A stretch of 64,000 nt of DNA from positions 62,001 to 126,000 of the forward strand of contig NZ_AXAU01000017.1 of assembly GCF_000472965.1 (NCBI RefSeq), given 5' to 3'. A program made the translations under genes and the position numbers. Positions within the stretch are counted from its first letter, which is position 1. Every line of letters starts with the position of its first letter. Shown here piece after piece: positions 1 to 7,789 of the stretch. Under the pieces are notes generated by a model, which saw only the letters and a list, made by a program, of their open reading frames with translations, had not been told where the DNA came from and made no database searches. Source of the stretch: Bradyrhizobium murdochi. GTDB taxonomy: Bacteria > Pseudomonadota > Alphaproteobacteria > Rhizobiales > Xanthobacteraceae.

Positions 1-136
1 CACGCAACAACAGCGGCGACAGTAACAGGCTCGAATTCAGCTCGAACAGCGCCCGCGTCTCGGCCAGCATCAGAAACAGGCTTGGCGGCCGAAGCCGCTG
101 CTCTTCCGTTGCTGCGCCGCTTTCCGCGATGGCCAC
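1..136 (-). CDS. N-terminal fragment of an alpha/beta-hydrolase-like protein (runs off window)
   Basis: Only 45 codons are visible. The reading frame opens with GTG immediately after the TGA of the DUF6489 gene (junction TGAGTGG), so the two genes are almost certainly cotranscribed and translationally coupled. The visible protein begins VAIAESGAATEE and continues with PPSLFLMLAETRALFE and a Leu-rich stretch. That resembles the N-terminus of a family of rhizobial alpha/beta hydrolases in which a short leader precedes the catalytic domain. The catalytic domain lies outside the window, so the family assignment is an inference from the leader alone and could be wrong. Confidence 0.45.
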   Translation of the reverse strand, partial: MAIAESGAATEEQRLRPPSLFLMLAETRALFELNSSLLLSPLLLR

Positions 137-388
137 TCACTTGTCCTTCTTGGCCATGCCGCCGAGCCCGGCCATGGTCACGAACATCTCCTGGAATCGC
201 TCGGCGATCTTGGGATCGAACGTGAACCAACTCTGGATCAGCGATTCCGGCGACACCTTTTCGATGTTGGCCATCACCTGCTGCTGCATCTTGTCCATCA
301 CGGCGGTCTGCATCGGCGAGACATCGGGCAATCCGAAGAACTGCCTGGCCTCCAGCGGCGTGCAATCGATTTCGACATTAACTTTCAT
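137..388 (-). CDS. DUF6489 family protein
   Basis: An 83-residue acidic protein with no signal peptide or membrane segment. It begins MKVNVEIDCTPLEARQFFGL and ends in a basic AKKDK tail; the ECTPxEARxFFGLPD-type N-terminus followed by a QxxVM/MxxN helix is what I recognise as DUF6489, a family common in alphaproteobacteria and of unknown function. AGGAG lies 6 nt before the ATG and fixes the start. The gene is directly followed, without a gap, by the alpha/beta-hydrolase-like gene on the same strand, so a role linked to lipid or polyhydroxyalkanoate turnover is possible but not shown. Confidence 0.8.
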   Translation of the reverse strand: MKVNVEIDCTPLEARQFFGLPDVSPMQTAVMDKMQQQVMANIEKVSPESLIQSWFTFDPKIAERFQEMFVTMAGLGGMAKKDK

Positions 389-489
389 GACCGCTCCTTA
401 TCGCGCTGCCCTTGCTGCAGTATCGACACGACGGAGCGAGTCATGCAAGGACCAGAGCCGGCCCCCGGTCCCTTCAATTCTCGATATGG

Positions 490-1743
490 TCAACCAAAGC
501 GTTCGATCGCAAACGGCCTGACATCGGCAAACGGCGTCTCGCCGGTCATCATTTCGGCCAGCAGGCGGCCGGTCGCGGGTCCGAGCGTCAGCCCGTGATG
601 CTGGTGGCCGAAGTCGAACCATAGCCCGCCATGGCGGGGGGCTTTGCCGATCACCGGCAGCATATCCGGCAGGCAGGGCCGCGCACCCATCCAGGGCTTG
701 GTGTCTACCGGCTCGCCGAGCGGGAACAGTCGGTGCGCCCGCGGCAGGGCCCGCTCAACCTGGATCGGCGTTGGTGGTGCATCGCGGTGGGCAAACTCGG
801 CGCCGGTCGTGAGCCGAATGCCGCGGTTCATCGGCGCCAGAAGATAGCCGAGATCGGTGTCCAGCACGGGATGGTTCAAGACCGCGTTGCCGCGCGGCTT
901 GAGATGCAAATGGTAACCACGCTTGACCTGAAGCGGGATCGAATAGCCGAGCGGGGCGAGGATCTGGTCGGACCACGGCCCCATCGCCACCACCACTTCG
1001 CGCGCCGCAATAGTGCCTTCCAGCGTCGCCACCCGCCACCGTCCGCTCGCCTGTTCGAGCGTTCGGGCGTCGCCGACCAGATAACGCCCGCCCTTGCGGC
1101 CGAACAGCGCCGCATAGGCCTTGGCCAGCCCACCGGGATCGGGCACAAATCCCGGCGCGGGAAAATGGATCGCGCCGCTGAAATCGCCGCTCAGATGCGG
1201 CTCGCGCGCTGATATCGCGAGCCGATCCAGCACCTCGCCGGCGACGCCGTGCTCCCCGGCGCGCTTGAGATCCTGCACCGCATCCGCAAGGGTCGCCTCG
1301 GAACGAAACAGCTTGATCCAGCCGGTCCGCCGCAAAAGCTCCGGCACATTGGCTTCCGCAATCAGCGCCTCATGCTCGATCAGGCTGCGCTGGATCAGCG
1401 GCAATTCGGCCATTGCGCTGTGCAGTGCACGCTCCGGTGAAGAGGCGAGGAAATACCGGGCCAGCCACGGCAGGAAGACCGGCAGATCCCTGAAGTGGTA
1501 ATGCACCTGCGGCGCGCGAAGAAACGCGTAGCGCAGGATCTGGCCCACGTCCCGCGGAAACATATAGGGAAAGACCGAAGCGCACTCGATCAACCCGCCA
1601 TTGCCGTAACTGGTTTCCTCGCCGGCTGTATCATGGCGGTCGATCAGAACCACGTTCCGGCCGCGTTTTTGCAGGTGCAAAGCGGCGCTGACGCCGACCA
1701 TGCCCGCACCCAGGACGAGTACGTCGGCCTTCAGTTCCGCCAT
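490..1743 (-). CDS. FAD-dependent D-amino-acid dehydrogenase-like oxidoreductase (DadA/DAO family)
   Basis: A 417-residue flavoprotein of the DAO superfamily. The N-terminal Rossmann motif GAGMVG is at residues 12-17, an acidic residue (Asp33) follows at the end of strand 2, and the ETSYGNGG segment matches the DadA signature next to FAD. The C-terminus has the usual PxxLPVIG and HQHHGLTLGP motifs. Expected reaction: oxidative deamination of a D-amino or secondary amino acid, with electrons passed to the respiratory chain. The start used has CGGAG 6 nt upstream; a frame-open Met 12 codons earlier lacks a Shine-Dalgarno (SD) site. It is divergent from the first peptide importer across about 190 bp, which suggests the imported peptides release its substrate. 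The substrate cannot be read from sequence. Confidence 0.85.
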   Translation of the reverse strand: MAELKADVLVLGAGMVGVSAALHLQKRGRNVVLIDRHDTAGEETSYGNGGLIECASVFPYMFPRDVGQILRYAFLRAPQVHYHFRDLPVFLPWLARYFLASSPERALHSAMAELPLIQRSLIEHEALIAEANVPELLRRTGWIKLFRSEATLADAVQDLKRAGEHGVAGEVLDRLAISAREPHLSGDFSGAIHFPAPGFVPDPGGLAKAYAALFGRKGGRYLVGDARTLEQASGRWRVATLEGTIAAREVVVAMGPWSDQILAPLGYSIPLQVKRGYHLHLKPRGNAVLNHPVLDTDLGYLLAPMNRGIRLTTGAEFAHRDAPPTPIQVERALPRAHRLFPLGEPVDTKPWMGARPCLPDMLPVIGKAPRHGGLWFDFGHQHHGLTLGPATGRLLAEMMTGETPFADVRPFAIERFG

Positions 1744-1932
1744 CCGGCACTCCGAAAGTTCAATGTAACGTGGTTGCACATGCGTCTTAAGGTGAGACTA
1801 GTCATTGCCGCACCGCCGCGCAAACCGGCACGCAGTGCGGGATAATGAAGCTTGCGCGGTGGCTGGACTCTGGCAACATGGCTCGGCAATATCCGGCGGA
1901 AATTGCTGATCAAAAGCGGGGAAATCGGACAA

Positions 1933-3528
1933 ATGTCGGTACGTCAAACTTTGCTTGCAGCGGCCACGGCTGCCATCCTAGCCGTGGCAATGGCGCCGGC
2001 ATCGGCCCAAAGCCTTCGCTATGCCAATCAGGGTGACCTCAAGTCGCTCGACCCGCACACGCTGAACGAGAGCACCACCCACGCGCATCTCGCACATGTC
2101 TTCGAAGGCCTTACCGCTCGCGACAAGGATCTGAAGATCATCCCGGCGCTGGCGGAAAGCTGGGAGACCCCGGAGCCGACCCGCTGGCGGTTCCATCTGC
2201 GCAAGGGCGTGAAATTCCACAATGGCGACCCGTTCACCGCAGACGATGTCGTCTTCTCGGCGGATCGTGTCCGCAAGAAGGGCTCAAACCTGCAGACCCG
2301 TATTCCCGCCGACGCCAAGGTCGTCAAGGTCGACGACCACACGGTAGATTTCATCCTGACCTCACCAAATCCCATTCTCAATTCGCAATGGGATACCTGG
2401 TACATCATGAACAAGAAGTGGGCCGAGACGAACAACGCCGTCGAACCGACGCCTGCTGCCGCCACCACGCCGAGCTTTGCCTCGCTCAATGCCAACGGCA
2501 CCGGCCCCTTCACCGTCGAGAGTCATCAGCCCGGCGTCAAGACCGTGTACAAGGCTAATCCGAACTGGTGGCGCAAGCCCGAGCATAATCTCAAGGAAAT
2601 CATCTTCACCCCGATCGGCTCGGACGCCACGCGCGTCGCCGCCCTGCTCTCGGGCGAAGTCGATGTCATCGAGCCGGTTCCAATCCAGGATATCACGCGC
2701 GTCGATTCCAGCCCCAATGCCCAGGTACTGAAGGGACCCGAACTCCGCACCATCTTCCTCGGCATGGATCAGGTGCGTGACGAACTGCTCTACTCCAGCA
2801 TCAAGGGCAAGAACCCGTTCAAGGACATCAAGGTGCGCGAGGCCTTCTTCAAGGCCGTCGATGTCGAACTGATCAAGACCCGCGTCATGCGCGGCCTGGC
2901 GACGCCTTCGGCGCTGATGATCGCGCCGCAATTGTTCAAATTGTCCGGCGACTTTACCCGTCCGAAATTCGATCCCGACGGCGCCAAGAAGCTGCTCACC
3001 GAAGCCGGCTATCCCGATGGTTTCGAAGTCACGATGGACTGCCCCAACGACCGTTATGTCAACGACGCCGCGATCTGTCAGGCCGTCGTCGGCATGCTCG
3101 CGCGCATCGGCGTCAAGGTGACGCTGCTGGCACAGCCCAAGGCGCAGTATTTCGCCAAGGTGCTGAAGCCGGGCGGCTATCAGACCTCGTTCTATCTACT
3201 CGGCTGGACACCCGGCACGCTCGACTCCCACAACGTCCTGTATGACATCATGGGCTGCCGTGACGATCCGAAATCCAGCCGCGGCGAGGCCAATCTTGGC
3301 GGCTACTGCAACAAGAAGCTCGACGAGCTCACCGACAAGGTGCTGCAGGAATCCGACATGACCAAGCGCGATCTCCTGATCAAGCAAGCGTACGAAGTTG
3401 GCGCAAAGGACTTTGGGTACATCCCGCTGCACCAGCAGGCGCTGGCCTGGGGCGTGTCGAAGAAAGTGAAACTGAGCCAGCGCGCCGACAACCAGGTCTT
3501 GCTCTACTGGGCGACCAAGCAGGATTAG
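1933..3528 (+). CDS. Peptide ABC transporter substrate-binding protein (SBP family 5)
   Basis: A 531-residue periplasmic binding protein of the DppA/OppA class (SBP_bac_5). The first 25 residues form a classic signal peptide ending APASA, followed by QSLRYANQGDLKSLDP, the usual mature start of this family. The typical WxFxLRKGVKFHNGDPFTADDV motif is present near residue 100. Start: ATG after a GGGGA box; upstream frame-open codons would place the signal peptide internally. It heads the five-gene importer (permeases and two ATPases follow on the same strand). Expected role: capture of di/oligopeptides or related compounds in the periplasm; ligand unknown. Confidence 0.93.
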   Translation: MSVRQTLLAAATAAILAVAMAPASAQSLRYANQGDLKSLDPHTLNESTTHAHLAHVFEGLTARDKDLKIIPALAESWETPEPTRWRFHLRKGVKFHNGDPFTADDVVFSADRVRKKGSNLQTRIPADAKVVKVDDHTVDFILTSPNPILNSQWDTWYIMNKKWAETNNAVEPTPAAATTPSFASLNANGTGPFTVESHQPGVKTVYKANPNWWRKPEHNLKEIIFTPIGSDATRVAALLSGEVDVIEPVPIQDITRVDSSPNAQVLKGPELRTIFLGMDQVRDELLYSSIKGKNPFKDIKVREAFFKAVDVELIKTRVMRGLATPSALMIAPQLFKLSGDFTRPKFDPDGAKKLLTEAGYPDGFEVTMDCPNDRYVNDAAICQAVVGMLARIGVKVTLLAQPKAQYFAKVLKPGGYQTSFYLLGWTPGTLDSHNVLYDIMGCRDDPKSSRGEANLGGYCNKKLDELTDKVLQESDMTKRDLLIKQAYEVGAKDFGYIPLHQQALAWGVSKKVKLSQRADNQVLLYWATKQD

Positions 3529-3542
3529 TCAGGCACGACACG

Positions 3543-3576
3543 GGTCCCGGTGGCTCTAGCAGCTTCCGGGACCTTT
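3543..3576 (+). terminator. Intra-operon stem-loop (attenuator-like) after the SBP gene
   Basis: An 8-bp perfect stem (GGTCCCGG / CCGGGACC) with a 15-nt loop is followed by TTTCGTTT. It lies in the 105-bp gap between the SBP and first permease genes. Such hairpins commonly stabilise the abundant SBP message or partly terminate it; the T tract is weak, so full termination is unlikely. Confidence 0.5.
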
Positions 3577-3633
3577 CGTTTCCAGGCGACAGCGACGTTC
3601 GCCGCCGCACCAAGAGAGCAGTGAAAGGAATAC

Positions 3634-4614
3634 ATGCTCGCTTTCACTCTTCGCCGCGCAATCCAGGCCATTGGCGTCATGATCGCAGTCGGCGTGATCG
3701 CGTTCTCGATGTTCCGTTTCGCCGGCGATCCCGTCAACCAGATCGTCTCATTGGACACGCCGGCCGCCGAACGCGAGGCGGTCCGCAAGTCGCTCGGGCT
3801 CGACGATCCCGTGCCGGTGCAATTCGCACGCTATTTCGCCAATGCCGCGCAATTCAAGTTCGGGGTCTCCTATCAGTTCCGTCAGCCGGTTTCGAACCTG
3901 TTGATGGAACGAATGCCGGCGACGCTGGAGCTGGCCGCCTGCGCCACCGTTCTCGCCATGGTGTTCGGCATCCTGATGGGGGTCTATTCGGCGCTGCGGC
4001 GCGATACGATTCTGACAAAGTTCTTCCAGGCGGTGTCGCTGATCGGAATCTCGCTGCCGACCTTCCTGATCGGCATTCTTCTCATCTATCTGTTTTCGGT
4101 GACGCTGGGCTGGCTGCCTTCATTCGGCCGCGGCGAGGTGGTGCGGATCGGCTGGTGGACCACCGGCCTGCTCACCCTCTCCGGCCTGAAGGCGCTGATC
4201 ATGCCATCGATTACGCTGGGCCTGTTCCAGATGACCTTGATCATGCGGCTGGTGCGCGCTGAAATGCTCGAAGTGCTCCGCACCGACTACATCCGCTTCG
4301 CCCGCGCCCGCGGCCTGACCACGCGCGCGATCCATTTCGGCCACGCGCTGAAGAACACGCTGGTTCCCGTCATCACCGTCGCCGGGCTGCAGTTTGGCTC
4401 GGTAATTGCATTTGCCATCATCACCGAAACCGTCTTCCAGTGGCCGGGTATGGGATTGTTGTTCGTGCAGGCCGTGCAAAATGTCGATATCCCGATCATG
4501 GCCGCCTATCTGCTGATGGTGTCGCTGATTTTCGTTACCATCAATCTGGTGGTCGATATCCTCTACACCGTCGTCGATCCGCGCCTGCGCTCGACCATCC
4601 GCCGTCCGGCATAA
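3634..4614 (+). CDS. Peptide ABC transporter permease, DppB-like
   Basis: A 326-residue inner-membrane permease. An N-terminal membrane segment (from LAFTLRRAIQAIGV) is followed by a periplasmic region, then about five more helices; the EAA-type coupling loop (around DYIRFARARGL) contacts the ATPases. Length and order are standard for DppB/OppB. AAGGA lies 6 nt before the ATG. It ends 11 bp before the DppC-like gene. It acts as half of the transmembrane channel of the first importer. Confidence 0.93.
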   Translation: MLAFTLRRAIQAIGVMIAVGVIAFSMFRFAGDPVNQIVSLDTPAAEREAVRKSLGLDDPVPVQFARYFANAAQFKFGVSYQFRQPVSNLLMERMPATLELAACATVLAMVFGILMGVYSALRRDTILTKFFQAVSLIGISLPTFLIGILLIYLFSVTLGWLPSFGRGEVVRIGWWTTGLLTLSGLKALIMPSITLGLFQMTLIMRLVRAEMLEVLRTDYIRFARARGLTTRAIHFGHALKNTLVPVITVAGLQFGSVIAFAIITETVFQWPGMGLLFVQAVQNVDIPIMAAYLLMVSLIFVTINLVVDILYTVVDPRLRSTIRRPA

Positions 4615-4625
4615 GCGAGACTGAT

Positions 4626-5597
4626 ATGTCTGACGCCGTAGTACCACACCGAGTAGAGTCGAGCCCGCAGCGGGCGCGCCCTAACGCGAGCTGGCTGAAC
4701 CGCGTGCTCGACAGCGACATCTTTTACTCGTTCCGCCGCTCCCGAATGACGATGGTGGCAGCGGCGGTAACGGTCCTGTTCTTCCTGCTGGCGATCTTTG
4801 CATCCCAACTCGCCGTGCAAAACCCGTTCGATCCGGCGCAACTGCAGTTGATGAATTCGCGGATCTCGCCGCTGTGGACTGCCGAGGGCCAAAGCCCGTT
4901 CCTGCTCGGCACCGATGAACAGGGCCGCGACGTGTTTTCTGCGATCCTTTACGGCTTGCGGATTTCGCTCGTCGTCGGCGTGCTCGGCGTCATCTTCGCC
5001 GGCACGCTCGGCATCACGCTTGGCCTCATTGCAGGCTATGTCGGTGGCGCGGTCGACGGGCTGATCATGCGTATCGCCGACGTGCAGCTCACCTTCCCGG
5101 CCATTCTGATCGCGCTATTGGTCAACGGCGTCGCCAAATCGGTGTTCAATAACCGGCTCGACGCCGTGAGCACGCTGGCAGTCTTGGTGGTTGCGATCGG
5201 CCTCAGTTTCTGGGTGCAGTACGCCCGCACCGTGCGCGGCTCGGTCATGGTCGAGAAGAACAAAGACTATGTCGCGGCCGCCCAACTGATCGGCCTTCCC
5301 GCGCCGAAGATCATGCTGCGCCACGTGCTGCCCAACACCATGGGTCCGATCCTGGTGATTGCGACCATCAACCTCGCGCTTGCCATCATCACCGAGGCGA
5401 CGCTGTCGTTCCTGGGCGCCGGCATGCCCGACACCATGCCCTCGCTCGGCACCCTGATCCGGATCGGCAACAACTATCTGTTTGCCGGCGAGTGGTGGAT
5501 CGTCGCCTTCCCCGGCATCGCGCTGGCGGGGCTGATCCTTTCCATCAACCTGCTCGGCGACTGGCTGCGCGACGCGCTCAATCCAAAACTCCGATGA
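4626..5597 (+). CDS. Peptide ABC transporter permease, DppC-like
   Basis: A 323-residue inner-membrane permease with a cytoplasmic N-terminal extension ending in the OppC_N-type FRRSRMTMVAAAV segment, a periplasmic LLGTDEQGRDVFS motif typical of DppC, and a coupling loop near KDYVAAAQLIGL. The ATG chosen gives the usual DppC length; the frame is open further upstream but overlaps the DppB gene. The stop overlaps the ATG of the next gene (ATGA), so translation is coupled to the first ATPase. Confidence 0.93.
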   Translation: MSDAVVPHRVESSPQRARPNASWLNRVLDSDIFYSFRRSRMTMVAAAVTVLFFLLAIFASQLAVQNPFDPAQLQLMNSRISPLWTAEGQSPFLLGTDEQGRDVFSAILYGLRISLVVGVLGVIFAGTLGITLGLIAGYVGGAVDGLIMRIADVQLTFPAILIALLVNGVAKSVFNNRLDAVSTLAVLVVAIGLSFWVQYARTVRGSVMVEKNKDYVAAAQLIGLPAPKIMLRHVLPNTMGPILVIATINLALAIITEATLSFLGAGMPDTMPSLGTLIRIGNNYLFAGEWWIVAFPGIALAGLILSINLLGDWLRDALNPKLR

Positions 5598-6592
5598 CCG
5601 TTCCCGTCCTCTCCGTGCGTAACCTCGAGGTGGAATTCCTCACCCGCCGCAGCACGCTGCGCGCGATCAACGGCGTTTCGTTCGACATAGCCAAGGGCGA
5701 AGTGCTCGGCGTGGTCGGCGAATCCGGCGCCGGCAAATCGGTCACGGGACTGGCCGTGATCGGACTGATCGATCCTCCCGGCCGCATTTCGGGCGGTGAG
5801 ATCTACCTGTCGGGAACGCGGATCGATCACCTGCCGCCGGAAGAAATCCGCCGTATCCGGGGCAAACGGATCGGGATGATCTTTCAGGATCCGCTGACAA
5901 GCCTCAATCCGCTCTACCGGATCGGCGACCAGATCGTCGAAACGATTCGAACCCACTTGAATCTGTCGGAGACCGCCGCGCGCAAGCGCGCCATCGATCT
6001 CTTGGCCGAGGTCGGCATCCCCGCGCCGGACAAACGCATCGACGCCTATCCGCACGAATTCTCCGGCGGCATGCGCCAACGCGTCGTGATTGCGCTGGCG
6101 ATCTGCGCCGAGCCGGAACTGATCATCGCCGACGAGCCGACCACCGCGCTCGACGTCTCCGTGCAGGCGCAGATCATCTCGCTGATCAAGCGCCTCGGGC
6201 GCGACCACGGCACGGCGGTGATGCTGGTCACCCACGATATGGGCGTGATCGCCGAGACTTCCGACCGGGTCGCGGTGATGTATTCGGGCCGGATCGCCGA
6301 GATCGGCCCGGTGCAGGATGTGGTGCAGAACCCGCTGCACCCCTACGCCAAGGGCTTGATGGGCGCGATCCCGACGCTCGCCGGTGAAGACAAGCGGCTG
6401 GTGCAGATACCAGGTTCGATGCCGCGGCTGTCGGCGATCCCGCCAGGCTGCCCATTCAATCCGCGCTGCGCCTTTGTATTCGACCGCTGCCGCGTCGACC
6501 GGCCGGAGCCGCTCAAGCACGGTTCGCACGCTGTGGCCTGCCATCTCTTCGACACCGCGCCCCATGAAGCGCCGAAGGAGACCGCGGCATGA
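5594..6592 (+). CDS. Peptide ABC transporter ATPase, DppD-like
   Basis: A 332-residue ABC ATPase. Walker A GESGAGKS is at residues 42-49, followed by the Q-loop FQDPLTSLNP, the ABC signature SGGMRQR, Walker B LIIADEPTTALD and the switch His (VTHD). The C-terminal oligopeptide-transporter domain carries the Cys-containing PPGCPFNPRCAF segment. It overlaps both neighbours by ATGA junctions, which fixes the start. It pairs with the next ATPase as the asymmetric D/F motor of the first importer. Confidence 0.94.
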   Translation: MTVPVLSVRNLEVEFLTRRSTLRAINGVSFDIAKGEVLGVVGESGAGKSVTGLAVIGLIDPPGRISGGEIYLSGTRIDHLPPEEIRRIRGKRIGMIFQDPLTSLNPLYRIGDQIVETIRTHLNLSETAARKRAIDLLAEVGIPAPDKRIDAYPHEFSGGMRQRVVIALAICAEPELIIADEPTTALDVSVQAQIISLIKRLGRDHGTAVMLVTHDMGVIAETSDRVAVMYSGRIAEIGPVQDVVQNPLHPYAKGLMGAIPTLAGEDKRLVQIPGSMPRLSAIPPGCPFNPRCAFVFDRCRVDRPEPLKHGSHAVACHLFDTAPHEAPKETAA

Positions 6593-7587
6593 GCCCGCCC
6601 TTTGTCGATGTGAGGAATTTGCGCCGCGTGTTCGACGTCTCGAAGCCGTGGCTCAACCGCGTGCTGGAAGGCGGCCGTCCGGAATTCCTGAAAGCGGTCG
6701 ATGGCGTGACGTTCGACATCAGGAAGGGCGAGACTTTTGCTCTCGTCGGGGAATCCGGCTCGGGCAAGACGACCGTGGCGCGGATGGTCGTGGGACTTCT
6801 GCCGCCGACTTCGGGCGAAGTCGTCATCGACGGCGTCTCGATGACGAATGCCAGGCAGGCGCAGGCACGGCAGCGGCTGCGCCGCCGCATCCAGATGATT
6901 TTTCAGGACCCCTACGCGAGCCTCAATCCCCGCTTCCGGGTCGATGCCATCGTCTCCGAGCCGATCCGCGCCTTCGACCTGATCCAGGGCGAGCGCGATA
7001 TCCGCCTGCGCGTCGGCGAATTGTTGAATCTCGTGGGCTTGCATCCTGATGACGGCCTGAAATATCCGCATGAATTCTCCGGCGGCCAGCGCCAGCGCAT
7101 CGCGATTGCACGCGCGCTGGCGTCAGATGCCGAATTTATTGTTTGCGATGAACCGACCTCGGCGCTCGATGTCTCCGTGCAGGCGCAGATCCTCAATCTG
7201 ATGCGCGACCTGCAGGACAAATTCGGCCTCACCTATCTACTCATCAGCCATAACCTCGCCGTGGTCCGCCACATGGCGACGCGCATCGGCGTGATGTATC
7301 TCGGTCGTATTGTTGAAATCGCCGAAGGGCGCGAATTGTTCGCCAATCCGCGGATGCCCTACACCAAAATGCTGCTCGGCGCGGTTCCTGATCTCGCGAT
7401 GTCCGGCCGGCAGCGCATTCCGGTCAAGGGCGAAATCCCGAATCCGATCGATCCGCCGCCCGGCTGCGCCTTCAACCCGCGCTGTCCGCTCGCCTTCGAT
7501 CTGTGCCGGCGGCAAACGCCCGAGCTGATCAACGGGGTTGCCTGCCACGCCGTCAACCAACCGGTTGAGGCCAAAGCCTTGGTATGA
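6589..7587 (+). CDS. Peptide ABC transporter ATPase, DppF-like
   Basis: A 332-residue ABC ATPase with Walker A GESGSGKT, Q-loop FQDPYASLNPR, signature SGGQRQR and Walker B FIVCDEPTSALD, all intact. The C-terminal domain has PPGCAFNPRCPLAFD. It is coupled to the DppD-like gene through an ATGA overlap and closes the first importer operon; a repeat-bearing gap follows. It might also serve the second importer, whose own DppF-like gene is frameshifted. Confidence 0.94.
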   Translation: MSPPFVDVRNLRRVFDVSKPWLNRVLEGGRPEFLKAVDGVTFDIRKGETFALVGESGSGKTTVARMVVGLLPPTSGEVVIDGVSMTNARQAQARQRLRRRIQMIFQDPYASLNPRFRVDAIVSEPIRAFDLIQGERDIRLRVGELLNLVGLHPDDGLKYPHEFSGGQRQRIAIARALASDAEFIVCDEPTSALDVSVQAQILNLMRDLQDKFGLTYLLISHNLAVVRHMATRIGVMYLGRIVEIAEGRELFANPRMPYTKMLLGAVPDLAMSGRQRIPVKGEIPNPIDPPPGCAFNPRCPLAFDLCRRQTPELINGVACHAVNQPVEAKALV

Positions 7588-7662
7588 TCACGGGGATGGG
7601 TGCAATGCGTGGCATCCCAGCGGTTGGCATCCAGCCTCGCCTGTGGTCAAGTGCGCGCGCTA

Positions 7663-7764
7663 GAGCATGCTTCAACTGAGTTGAAGCATGCTCGTCGATC
7701 ATCTTCTTGTTTGAGCATGATCTTTTCGGAAAACCGGTGTCCACTTTTCCGGATCATGCTCTAG
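7663..7764. repeat. Two adjacent palindromic intergenic repeats
   Basis: Positions 7663-7693 form a perfect 15-bp inverted repeat (GAGCATGCTTCAACT and its complement around one base). Positions 7713-7764 hold a second palindrome, GAGCATGATC...GATCATGCTC, with a TTTTCGGAAAACCGG core. The same second element recurs at 27192-27242. These fill most of the 202-bp gap between the first importer and the gamma-glutamyltransferase gene, may act as a bidirectional terminator, and belong to a REP-like family common in Bradyrhizobium. Confidence 0.8.
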
Positions 7765-7789
7765 GATACCAGCACGGCATTGGATTCCC

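Noticed and set aside
5474..6565. Long open frame on the minus strand opposite the DppD-like ATPase
   Set aside because: GC-rich shadow of a confirmed gene: no SD, no domain, composition of repeated His/Arg/Asp typical of antisense frames.
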